This document shows, piece after piece, positions 23,869 to 32,502 of a stretch of DNA of 64,000 bases. The notes beneath the pieces are model-generated. The model ran no database searches and was not told the DNA's origin. It saw only the letters and a program-made list of their open reading frames with translations. The position numbers and the translations under genes are program-made. Every line of letters begins with the position of its first letter. Positions within the stretch are counted from its first letter, which is position 1. The DNA is from Halomarinibacterium sp034670265 (GTDB lineage: Bacteria; Bacteroidota; Bacteroidia; Flavobacteriales; Flavobacteriaceae): positions 62,001-126,000 of the forward strand of contig JAXMNU010000006.1 of NCBI GenBank assembly GCA_034670265.1. The letters are read 5' to 3'.

Positions 23869-25548
23869 TTACTTATGTCTTGGACGTTTTCCTTTTTTGG
23901 ATTTTGAACCAACACGAGACATAGCACATCTAAATCCAATGTAGTCTGTAGCCATATCTTGCGGGAAATAACGTCTTTGAGCTGGATCTAACCAATAATC
24001 ACGATCTCTCCAAGAACCTCCTTTGTAAACACGCACTTCGTTATTGATTAGTGATGTTCTTTTTGAAGATCTATCGTATTCTCTTTCTAACTCACCTATA
24101 CTATCTGCATATACTTGATGTTTAGGAGAATTATACATCCGTTTTGCGTCATCAATATTGCCATCTTCTTCTGCACCAAAAGATTGATAGTACCTTGTGG
24201 ATTTTTTATCACCATCTCGATAGTCACGGTTATCGCTTTCAGAAAACTGTGTTCTTAAGTATGTTTCATTTTCGTCTACAGGTACTTGAGCTATTTCACC
24301 TGGAAGTACTCTAGCCACAATTTTACCGTTACTTAGGGTATCATATTGAATTGAATCTGCAGTAACTATTTTTACTTTCCCATCTTTGTCAATTGCATTT
24401 TTAGTGTAAACATTACCACGATAATAGTTAAAGTCATTAAACTCATCATCAACGATAGGTCGGTAAACATCGGCTACCCATTCTGCTACGTTACCAGCCA
24501 TATCATAAAGACCAAAGTCATTAGGCTCATAAGATTTAACCTCGGCAGTAATATCTGCGCCATCATCACTCCATCCAGCAATACCACCGTAATCACCATC
24601 ACCTTGTTTAAAGTTTGCTAATTGGTCACCACGACTTCTTCTTTTGCTTGAACGAGTATATTGCCCATCCCAAGGATACTTCTTTTTACCTCGGTAGACA
24701 TTATAATTTCTTAACCCTACTAAGCCAAGAGCTGCATATTCCCATTCGGCTTCGGTAGGTAATCTATAACCTGGTAATAAAAGACCATCTTTACGTTGTA
24801 CATATAGATTGGTACTATCTTTACTTCGTTTTGCAAGCGATTGAGAGCGCTTACCTCCTCTAGTTATGGAGTCATTTCCTCCATAAACTTGAGTTGGAGC
24901 ATTTAGATAGGTTTCTGTACTAAAAGATTCACCTGCTTCAGTTTCATATCTTGCATTACGAGTTGTAATCCCTTCTTCTTCAAGAATAAGCTCATTAACA
25001 CGGTCTGTTCTCCATTTACTAAATTCTACTGCTTGCACCCAACTAACACCCACAACAGGATAATTTGCATAGGCAGGGTGGCGAAGGTAGTTATTAGTCA
25101 TAACTTCGTTATATCCTAAGCGGTTTCTCCATACCAATGTATCTGGTACAGCACCATTATATATATTGCGATAATTTTCGTCAGATGGGGGAAATACGTT
25201 CTTAATCCAATCTAGATATTCTAGGTACATTAAATTTGTTACCTCGGTTTCATCCATGTAGAAAGATTGAACATGTTGTTGATTGGGGCTATTATTCCAA
25301 TCATGCATAGGATCGTCCTGAACTCTTCCCATAGTGAATGTTCCACCTTCAACAAAAACAAGTCCTGGGCCTGTTTCTTGCTCCTTAGCCTTAGGATTAT
25401 ACTGGAAACCACCTTCTTTGGCGTTCATCTTCCAACCTGTTGCACGAGAGCTGTTCTTGTAGTCTCTAGATTTACTACAGCTAACTAAAAAAGAGGCAGA
25501 AGCTATAATAACAAATAGCTTTAATAATAGGTTTTTCTTAACGTTCAT
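23869..25548 (-). CDS. gldJ: Gliding motility / T9SS lipoprotein GldJ
   Basis: This 559-residue outer-membrane lipoprotein has the lipobox Cys at residue 24 (LVSC). Most of the protein is a formylglycine-generating-enzyme (SUMF1) fold: GLVFVEGGTFTMGR near the start, YRLPTEAEWEYAALG and DMAGNVAEWVADVYR in the middle, and VYKGGSWRDRDYWLDPAQRR with YIGFRCAMS at the end. GldJ has lost FGE catalysis and supports T9SS and gliding machinery, forming a helical track component in Flavobacterium. The end is basic (KGKRPRHK). It is divergent from porU, 210 bases away, the conserved flavobacterial arrangement. The exact position of its promoter is not clear to me. Confidence 0.95.
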   Translation of the reverse strand: MNVKKNLLLKLFVIIASASFLVSCSKSRDYKNSSRATGWKMNAKEGGFQYNPKAKEQETGPGLVFVEGGTFTMGRVQDDPMHDWNNSPNQQHVQSFYMDETEVTNLMYLEYLDWIKNVFPPSDENYRNIYNGAVPDTLVWRNRLGYNEVMTNNYLRHPAYANYPVVGVSWVQAVEFSKWRTDRVNELILEEEGITTRNARYETEAGESFSTETYLNAPTQVYGGNDSITRGGKRSQSLAKRSKDSTNLYVQRKDGLLLPGYRLPTEAEWEYAALGLVGLRNYNVYRGKKKYPWDGQYTRSSKRRSRGDQLANFKQGDGDYGGIAGWSDDGADITAEVKSYEPNDFGLYDMAGNVAEWVADVYRPIVDDEFNDFNYYRGNVYTKNAIDKDGKVKIVTADSIQYDTLSNGKIVARVLPGEIAQVPVDENETYLRTQFSESDNRDYRDGDKKSTRYYQSFGAEEDGNIDDAKRMYNSPKHQVYADSIGELEREYDRSSKRTSLINNEVRVYKGGSWRDRDYWLDPAQRRYFPQDMATDYIGFRCAMSRVGSKSKKGKRPRHK

Positions 25549-25737
25549 AGTTTCAAAAAATGAAAAAATTGGGTTCGCAATATACTAATTAACGGTTAAA
25601 GCACAATAATATTTTATTTTTTTACAATGTAAAGCCTTTGGCTCTGCATCGACCAATGGAATAACGTATTGTTGTTTGAAATATTATTTTAACATTCATT
25701 TTTAATAAAAACAAATGCAAATAGTACATACTAAGTG

Positions 25738-25745
25738 TATCTTTG
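25738..25745 (+). promoter_or_regulatory. -7 promoter element of porU
   Basis: TATCTTTG matches TAnnTTTG and lies 13 bases before the ATG at 25759. It overlaps the extra residues that a GTG start at 25735 would encode, which argues against that start. Confidence 0.6.
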
Positions 25746-25758
25746 CCTCGTTATTGCT

Positions 25759-28700
25759 ATGATGAAAAGAACTATTCTTCTCCTTATCTTATTAATGATT
25801 ACACTTTCTTTTTTTGGACAATCCAAAGATGTAGTCATTTATTGGGATCCACCTAGTAAAGCTAGTGCTGTAAGAGAAAGTGAAACTATTAAGAGAGATC
25901 GCTTTCTTTCTTCTATTAATCTTGAGCTAAATGGTAATACAATACTGTTTCAAAAGAACTGGCTTGATAGAGGTTTTGCAAATGGTGCTTCGGCGAAAAT
26001 ATCCAACATTAAATGGGGTAATCCTTCTTCAGATGAATTAAGAAAAATTAACAAGGATAAAGTTCCTACAACTTTACAATATTCATTAGAAAGTTCCAGA
26101 GCAAGAGAGCTTATATATACAACTATTGCTATTTCTCCAATTGTAAATGTTAATGGACAATTAAGAAAGCTATTATCTTTTACAGTAAATTATACCTATG
26201 GAAGAGCGCCGCAGTCAAATGTAAGAATGGTTATCACTAATTCGGTCCTAGCCACTGGCAACTGGTACCGTTTTAAAATTGATAAAACAGGAGTTTATAA
26301 AGTAGATAAAAATTTCCTGAATAGTTTAGGAATGAATACCGATGGAATAAATCCACGGAACATAAAGATCTATGGTCATGGTGGAAAACCTCTACCACTT
26401 CAGAATGATCAAAACTCAATTTTCGATTTACCCGAGAATGCAATTCAAGTAGTTGGAGAAGAAGACGGTAATTTTGATAGTGGAGACTTTATTTTGTTTT
26501 ATGGTATTGGAAATTTAGGCTATGACGAAGAAAATGATACCAACCTCAATCCTTATAGTGATGAAACTTATTATTTTGTTACTGTAGGTGAAACTCCAGG
26601 ATTGAGAGTTCAAGACATGATAGAACCCACAGGGACAGTTACAAATACTATTACCACTTTTAACGATCTTCAATATTTTGAAGAAGATGAGTTGAGTCCT
26701 GCTAAAGTTGGGAGACAATGGTTTGGAAATCGTTTCGACATTGAAAATGAGCAAACGTATGAGTTTTTCTTTCCAAATATGGTTTCTGGATCTGAAATGA
26801 GAGTTAAAGTAAGAGCAGCAGCTGCCTCAGAAGTTACTACAAGCATGGCAGTTTCTGTAAATAACACAAGTTTAAACCCTTTAAATTTTGGCGTAATTGA
26901 CGACCCTATACTTCTCAGAACAAATGAGTTGAGTGTTTTAATAAATGCTTCTGGAGAAACTGTTATCGTAGACTTATCGTATAACAATTCTGGCAATCCA
27001 GCAAGCATTGGCTATTTAGACTACATAACTATAAATGGACTAAGAAAGCTGCAAGGTGTGGGGGGGCAGTTAACTTTTAGAAATGATGAGGTTGTTGATC
27101 TTATTGGAATTGGAGAATATCAAATTACGAGTGCAAGCGAATTTTCCCAAGTTTGGGATGTTACAAATCCTCAAATAATTTCTTCTAAGCAAAACGAAGG
27201 GAACGCCTCTACTTTAACTTTTAAATCAATCCTAGGTGAGGCGAGAGAATATGTTGCAGTTAATCCTAACGATTATTTTACTCCAACCAAAGGTGCAGTC
27301 TCACAAGTAGCTAATCAAAATATTAAAGGATCTATTTTTAAAGATGCTTCGGGTAATTTTAAGGATATAGATTATATAATCATAGTTCCACCAGTATTAA
27401 TACAACCTGCTCTTCGTTTGGCGAACCATCATAAAAATACAACAGGTCTTCACACAAAAGTTGTTACAACAGATAAAATTTATAACGAGTTTGGTTCTGG
27501 AATACAGGACATTTCTGCAATTAGGAATTTTGTAAGATATGTATATGAAAATGCTTCTTCAGAAGATAAAAGGCTAAAATATCTATGCTTTTTTGGTGAT
27601 ACTTCTGTAGATATGAAGGATCGACTCCCTGGAAATAATAATATGATTCCCACATTCCATACCAGAGCGAGTGTAAGTACTTATACTTCTTTTATGTCTG
27701 ATGACTTTTTCGGAATGATGGATCCTAATGAGGGAATTTTGGACGCTAATCAAGCAGGAGCACACACTTTGGATATTGCAGTTGGAAGAATTTTGGCCGA
27801 TGAGGTTTCCCTTGCAAATACTTTAGTTGATAAAATTATTGACTATTCCACCAAAGATTCTTATGGAAATTGGAGGAATAATTTTGTATTAGTCTCTGAT
27901 GATGTAGATGAAGAATACGAATATGAATCTCTTGAAGTAACCCTAGATGGTATAGGTGATGAAATAACAGCAGAAAAACCCTATATAAATGTCCGCAAGA
28001 TTCATACAGATGCCTTTCAACAAGAAACATCTGCAGGAGGTAATAGGTATCCCGAAGTAAATGAAGCTTTTGTTAATGGAATTGAAGTAGGAGCCCTCAT
28101 TGTTAATTATTTTGGGCACGGTGGTGAAGATGGCTTGGCAAAAGAATTTATTTTTACGCAACAAACTGCTCAAAATTTACGCAATAAAGATAGGTACACT
28201 TGTTTTGTAACAGTAACCTGCGAATTCACAAAATTCGATAACCCGCAACGAGTCACTGCTGGAGAGCTTGTTTATTGGAATAGAGAAGGGGGGGCTGTAT
28301 CTATGATTACAACCACGCGATCGATAGGTGTACAACTTGGGGTACAATTTAATCAAGTTTTAGCTCAAGACCTCTTTGGGTTTGGACGAGATATTCCTGT
28401 TCCACCAGCAGAGGCAGTTAGACTTTCAAAGAATGCAGCTTCTAATAACTCAAATAAAAGAGTTATTTTTTACATTGGAGACCCAGCAATGCCCTTAGCC
28501 TTTCCAAAACAAAGAGTTAGCCTAACAACCTTAAATGACTTACCCATTACCCAAGCAGCAGATACTTTAAAAGCTTTGAGTAAAGTAAAGTTTGGCGGAG
28601 AAGTTTTAGATCCCAACGGAAATTTAATAAGTAACTATAATGGTGTCTTGCAAGCAAAAGTTTTTGATAAAGACCTGCAAAGACAAACCTTAGGTAATGA

Positions 28701-29613
28701 TGGTATTCGAGATACTTTCACTAACGAACTTTTGATATTAGATTTTAAAACTTTAGGCGAAATGCTTTTTAATGGACAGGCCACGGTTGAAAACGGAAAA
28801 TTTGAATTTGAATTTGTTGTCCCGAGAGATATTCAAATTCCAGTGGGTAATGGAAAAGTTAGTTTGTATACAGAAAGAAATGGACTTTCTGAAGACCAAA
28901 CTGGATTTAATCTGGATATTTTAGTAGGGGGCCTTAATGAAAATGCTCCTTCAGATACACAAGGTCCATTCATTAATTTATTTATGAATGACGAATCGTT
29001 TGTATCTGGTGGGATTACTAACGATTCACCTATACTTATTGCAAAACTTGAAGATGAAAATGGAATAAATACTGCTAGTGGAATAGGGCATGACCTTATT
29101 GCTATTTTGGATGGTGATGAAGAAAACCCTTTTGTTATGAACGAATATTATTTAGCAGATGTAGATGATTATACTAAAGGAAAATCCAATTTTAAATTTA
29201 GAGACTTAGAAGAAGGGTTGCATACATTAACAGTAAAAGCATGGGATGTATATAATAATTCTTCAACTGCCGAAATTCAATTTGTAGTAGCAGGAGATGA
29301 CAAGTTGAAAATAGAAAGGGTACTTAACTACCCCAACCCTTTTGTAAACTATACTGAGTTTTGGTTTAACCACAATAGACCATTTGAACCGCTTGAGGTT
29401 CAAGTGCAGGTATTTACTGTGACTGGAAAGGTAGTCTGGACTCAAAACCAAATAGTAAATACAGATGGCTTTTTATCTCGTGAAATTATTTGGGATGGGA
29501 AGGATGATTTTGGTGATCGCATTGGAAAAGGAGTCTATGTATATAAGCTCACAGTTAAATCTACACTCACAGGTAACAGGGTCGAAAAATTTGAAAAACT
29601 TGTTATCCTTTAA
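25759..29613 (+). CDS. porU: Type IX secretion system sortase PorU
   Basis: This C25 (gingipain-like) cysteine peptidase of 1284 residues removes the T9SS C-terminal signal at the cell surface and attaches cargo. A signal peptide is followed by a propeptide-like beta region. The C25 domain has its His in NYFGHGGED (about residue 787) and its Cys in VTVTCEFTKF (about residue 821), the 34-residue spacing expected for the family. The C-terminus is a T9SS-type domain with YPNPFVNYTEF and the end KFEKLVIL. A GTG at 25735 would add 8 residues, but a promoter element sits there, so the ATG pair at 25759/25762 is preferred. PorV follows after 34 bases. Confidence 0.96.
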   Translation: MMKRTILLLILLMITLSFFGQSKDVVIYWDPPSKASAVRESETIKRDRFLSSINLELNGNTILFQKNWLDRGFANGASAKISNIKWGNPSSDELRKINKDKVPTTLQYSLESSRARELIYTTIAISPIVNVNGQLRKLLSFTVNYTYGRAPQSNVRMVITNSVLATGNWYRFKIDKTGVYKVDKNFLNSLGMNTDGINPRNIKIYGHGGKPLPLQNDQNSIFDLPENAIQVVGEEDGNFDSGDFILFYGIGNLGYDEENDTNLNPYSDETYYFVTVGETPGLRVQDMIEPTGTVTNTITTFNDLQYFEEDELSPAKVGRQWFGNRFDIENEQTYEFFFPNMVSGSEMRVKVRAAAASEVTTSMAVSVNNTSLNPLNFGVIDDPILLRTNELSVLINASGETVIVDLSYNNSGNPASIGYLDYITINGLRKLQGVGGQLTFRNDEVVDLIGIGEYQITSASEFSQVWDVTNPQIISSKQNEGNASTLTFKSILGEAREYVAVNPNDYFTPTKGAVSQVANQNIKGSIFKDASGNFKDIDYIIIVPPVLIQPALRLANHHKNTTGLHTKVVTTDKIYNEFGSGIQDISAIRNFVRYVYENASSEDKRLKYLCFFGDTSVDMKDRLPGNNNMIPTFHTRASVSTYTSFMSDDFFGMMDPNEGILDANQAGAHTLDIAVGRILADEVSLANTLVDKIIDYSTKDSYGNWRNNFVLVSDDVDEEYEYESLEVTLDGIGDEITAEKPYINVRKIHTDAFQQETSAGGNRYPEVNEAFVNGIEVGALIVNYFGHGGEDGLAKEFIFTQQTAQNLRNKDRYTCFVTVTCEFTKFDNPQRVTAGELVYWNREGGAVSMITTTRSIGVQLGVQFNQVLAQDLFGFGRDIPVPPAEAVRLSKNAASNNSNKRVIFYIGDPAMPLAFPKQRVSLTTLNDLPITQAADTLKALSKVKFGGEVLDPNGNLISNYNGVLQAKVFDKDLQRQTLGNDGIRDTFTNELLILDFKTLGEMLFNGQATVENGKFEFEFVVPRDIQIPVGNGKVSLYTERNGLSEDQTGFNLDILVGGLNENAPSDTQGPFINLFMNDESFVSGGITNDSPILIAKLEDENGINTASGIGHDLIAILDGDEENPFVMNEYYLADVDDYTKGKSNFKFRDLEEGLHTLTVKAWDVYNNSSTAEIQFVVAGDDKLKIERVLNYPNPFVNYTEFWFNHNRPFEPLEVQVQVFTVTGKVVWTQNQIVNTDGFLSREIIWDGKDDFGDRIGKGVYVYKLTVKSTLTGNRVEKFEKLVIL

Positions 29614-29631
29614 AAATTAAAATTATATTTG
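29600..29631 (+). promoter_or_regulatory. Promoter between porU and porV
   Basis: TTG (29600-29602), a 21-base spacer and TATATTTG (29624-29631) fit the consensus. Part of it lies inside the end of porU. It suggests porV is also transcribed on its own, with a leader near 10 bases. Confidence 0.6.
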
Positions 29632-29647
29632 TTCAAAACTAAGACTC

Positions 29648-30817
29648 ATGAAGAAAATTTTCGTTTTTATTTTATTTTGCTTACCTATTTTAAATCTTCA
29701 CGCACAAGGAGGAAGTGATCCTACTTCTGGGCAACGTGTAATTACTACTGCCGTTCCTTTTGTACTTATTGCTGGAGATCCTCGATCTGCAGGAATGGGA
29801 GATATTGGTGTGGTAAGTTCTGCAGATGCGTTTTCACAGCAGTGGAATTCAGCTAAATATGCATTTGCAATTTCAAAACAAGGTGTTGGGGTAACGTACA
29901 CACCCTATTTGAGTAATTTGGTTAATGATATATTTTTAGGAAACCTCACATATTATAATAGAATAAACGAAAGAAGTGCCGTTGGAGCAAGTCTTAGATA
30001 TTTTAATGTTGGGGAAATTGAGTTAAGAGAAACAGCAGATCAAGTTCCGTTAGTGGTAAAGCCTAACGAAATGCTATTTGATGTTTCCTATTCATTACGA
30101 CTAAGCGATAGAATTGCCATGGGAGTTACAGGACGATACATTCGATCAAACCTTAAAATCCCAACCGCAGGTGGCGATATAGCAAATGCCGCGAGTACTT
30201 TTGCGGTAGATGTTTCAGGGTTTTATCAAAGTGAAGAAATTGCTTACAATGATTTTGACGGTCGTTGGAGAGCTGGTTTCAATATCTCTAATATTGGACC
30301 AAAACTTAAATATGACGAATCTGGACAAGAGAATAACCTTCCTACCAATTTAGCGGCAGGAGTTGGTTTCGATTTTATTTTAGATGAATACAATAAAGTA
30401 GGAGTAAATACACAATTTAATAAATTATTAGTGCCAACGCCACAAGATTTTGATGGTGATGGTGACATTGATGCAGATGATGATCAAGAGTACGAAAGCA
30501 TTAGTTTTGTGTCTGGTATTTTTAAATCGTTTGGGGATGCTCCAGGAGGTTTTAGTGAAGAACTTAAAGAGTTTACTTGGGCTTTAGGAGCAGAGTATTG
30601 GTATCAAGACGTATTTGCCTTCCGAACAGGATATTTTAATGAAAGTGATGATAAAGGTTCTAGAAAATTTCTTTCTCTAGGTGCTGGATTTAAATACACT
30701 GCAATTAACATAGATATCTCATACTTATTCTCAACTTCAAAAGTGAGAAGCCCATTAGAAGGTACACTTCGTTTTGGACTTACCTTTAACTTTGGAGACG
30801 AGTACGACGAATATTAG
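29648..30817 (+). CDS. porV: Type IX secretion system outer-membrane protein PorV
   Basis: This 389-residue beta-barrel of the FadL/PorV family is the shuttle that takes T9SS substrates from the translocon to PorU. A signal peptide ends near LHAQGG. The family-typical early segment LIAGDPRSAGMGDIG is present, and alternating aromatic strands run to the last residues (LRFGLTFNFGDEYDEY). An Asp-rich insertion, DFDGDGDIDADDDQ, near residue 265 looks like a Ca-binding loop. It sits 34 bases after porU, and its stop is 6 bases before the cdd start, so cdd is probably on the same transcript. Confidence 0.96.
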   Translation: MKKIFVFILFCLPILNLHAQGGSDPTSGQRVITTAVPFVLIAGDPRSAGMGDIGVVSSADAFSQQWNSAKYAFAISKQGVGVTYTPYLSNLVNDIFLGNLTYYNRINERSAVGASLRYFNVGEIELRETADQVPLVVKPNEMLFDVSYSLRLSDRIAMGVTGRYIRSNLKIPTAGGDIANAASTFAVDVSGFYQSEEIAYNDFDGRWRAGFNISNIGPKLKYDESGQENNLPTNLAAGVGFDFILDEYNKVGVNTQFNKLLVPTPQDFDGDGDIDADDDQEYESISFVSGIFKSFGDAPGGFSEELKEFTWALGAEYWYQDVFAFRTGYFNESDDKGSRKFLSLGAGFKYTAINIDISYLFSTSKVRSPLEGTLRFGLTFNFGDEYDEY

Positions 30818-30823
30818 AAATTT

Positions 30824-31306
30824 GTGAAAAACATAAAAATTGAAACGACACTGGAGGTATATGATTCTGTTTCAGAACTTCCAGTAGCAATTCAAAAAGT
30901 AATCCATAAGGCGCATGAAGCTCGTAAAAAAGCGTATGCGCCTTATTCGCATTTTAACGTAGGTGCAGCCATTTTACTTGAAAATGGAGACATAGTTGAA
31001 GGGAATAATCAAGAAAATGCTGCATTTCCCTCTGGGCTTTGTGCAGAGCGTGTCGCTGCTTTTTATGCAGGGGCACAATTTCCGAAGGTACCTTTTAAAG
31101 CATTAGCCATTACGGCAGGGTCCACTAAAAGTATCAATGAAACTCCCATCCCTCCGTGTGGCGCTTGCAGACAATCTTTAGCCGAATATGAAGTGAATCA
31201 AAACACTTCTATCGAAGTATATTTTATGGGTGAAAAAGGTAAAGTGGTTAAAGCAGCTTCGGTTAAGTCTCTGCTCCCTCTTATTTTTGATAGTTCCTAT
31301 TTGTAA
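30824..31306 (+). CDS. cdd: Cytidine deaminase
   Basis: This 160-residue zinc enzyme deaminates cytidine and deoxycytidine to uridine forms for pyrimidine salvage. The active-site signature is present: SHFNVGAAILLENG, then NAAFPSGLCAERVAAF with the Cys-Ala-Glu centre, then TPIPPCGACRQSLAEY with the other two zinc Cys. The start codon is GTG at 30824, 6 bases after porV. A roughly 25-residue N-terminal extension precedes the core and is common in Bacteroidota. It is the last gene of the porU-porV-cdd row. The 194-base gap after it holds a long pyrimidine-rich tract (31351-31411) but no gene. Confidence 0.95.
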   Translation: MKNIKIETTLEVYDSVSELPVAIQKVIHKAHEARKKAYAPYSHFNVGAAILLENGDIVEGNNQENAAFPSGLCAERVAAFYAGAQFPKVPFKALAITAGSTKSINETPIPPCGACRQSLAEYEVNQNTSIEVYFMGEKGKVVKAASVKSLLPLIFDSSYL

Positions 31307-31449
31307 TAGCTTTTCAAATTAAAAGATTCCCTATAATTTAGAAGCTAATAACAGTCTCTTTTCTCTATTCTCTTCTCTTTTTTCTGTTCCCGATAACGAT
31401 TTCGTTTCTTTTTTATAAAATTGAGGTTTTATAGAAGTTTCAAATAACG

Positions 31450-31457
31450 TATTTTTG
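31450..31457 (+). promoter_or_regulatory. -7 promoter element of pdhA-pdhC
   Basis: TATTTTTG matches TAnnTTTG and lies 43 bases before the pdhA ATG. No -33 TTG is found at the right distance. A pyrimidine-rich tract lies upstream. Confidence 0.55.
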
Positions 31458-31500
31458 TTTTAGACTATTTGTTATTCAGAAGTATTAGCAATTCAATTCA

Positions 31501-32499
31501 ATGAAAAAAATTACCAAACAAACCTACCTTAAATGGTACGAGGATATGCTGTTTTGGCGCAAGTTTGAAGATAAACTCGCACAGGTATATATCAATCAAA
31601 AAGTTAGAGGATTCCTTCATTTGTATAATGGACAAGAGGCTGTGTTAGCAGGTTCTTTGCATGCCATGGATCTTACCAAAGACAAAATGATTACAGCCTA
31701 TCGTAATCACCCACAACCTATTGGGATGGGTGTCGACCCTAAAAGAGTGATGGCAGAATTGTACGGAAAAGGTACTGGAACATCGCAAGGATTGGGTGGC
31801 TCCATGCACATTTTCTCGAAAGAGCATCGTTTTTATGGTGGTCACGGGATTGTAGGCGGACAAATCCCCTTGGGAGCAGGTTTGGCTTTTGCAGATAAAT
31901 ATAAGGGTAATGATGCAGTAACCTTAACCTTTATGGGTGATGGTGCAACGCGTCAAGGTTCCTTGCACGAGACGTTTAACTTAGCAATGCTTTGGAAACT
32001 TCCTGTGGTTTTTTGTGTTGAAAATAACGGTTATGCAATGGGTACTTCGGTAGCTCGAACTGCGAACCATACCGAAATTTGGAAATTAGGATTAGGATAC
32101 GAAATGCCGTGCCGACCTGTTGACGGAATGAAACCCGAAGTGGTTGCCAAAGAAATGGATGAAGCTATTTCGAGAGCACGAAAAGGAGAAGGGCCAACGT
32201 TTTTAGAAATTAGAACCTATCGTTATCGTGGCCACTCGATGAGTGATGCGCAACATTACAGAACAAAAGATGAGGTTGCCAAGATGCAAGAACAGGATCC
32301 CATTTCATATGTGTTACATAACATTTATGAAAATAAGTGGGCGACCGAAAAAGAAATTGAAGCTATTGATGCTAAAGTAAAGGATATGGTTGCTGAATGT
32401 GAAAAATTTGCAGAAGACTCTCCGTATCCAGAAAAGAATGTGATGTACGACACTGTATACGAACAAGAAGATTACCCATTTTTACCTCATAAACTATAA
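31501..32499 (+). CDS. pdhA: Pyruvate dehydrogenase E1 component, alpha subunit
   Basis: This 332-residue thiamine-diphosphate enzyme subunit decarboxylates pyruvate and reductively acetylates the E2 lipoyl group. The TPP-binding motif is GDGATRQGSLHETFNLA, followed by FCVENNGYAMGTS. The phosphorylation-loop region YRYRGHSMSDAQHYRTKDE is typical of E1 alpha. The length matches the alpha subunit of heterotetrameric PDH, not the large homodimeric AceE. The gene is 3 bases before pdhC. The E1 beta subunit must be encoded elsewhere, since it is not next to this pair. Confidence 0.95.
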   Translation: MKKITKQTYLKWYEDMLFWRKFEDKLAQVYINQKVRGFLHLYNGQEAVLAGSLHAMDLTKDKMITAYRNHPQPIGMGVDPKRVMAELYGKGTGTSQGLGGSMHIFSKEHRFYGGHGIVGGQIPLGAGLAFADKYKGNDAVTLTFMGDGATRQGSLHETFNLAMLWKLPVVFCVENNGYAMGTSVARTANHTEIWKLGLGYEMPCRPVDGMKPEVVAKEMDEAISRARKGEGPTFLEIRTYRYRGHSMSDAQHYRTKDEVAKMQEQDPISYVLHNIYENKWATEKEIEAIDAKVKDMVAECEKFAEDSPYPEKNVMYDTVYEQEDYPFLPHKL

Positions 32500-32502
32500 A
32501 CT

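Noticed and set aside
31351..31411. Pyrimidine-rich stretch before pdhA as a small RNA
   Set aside because: No hairpin or promoter-terminator pair could be drawn. It looks like a simple low-complexity tract.
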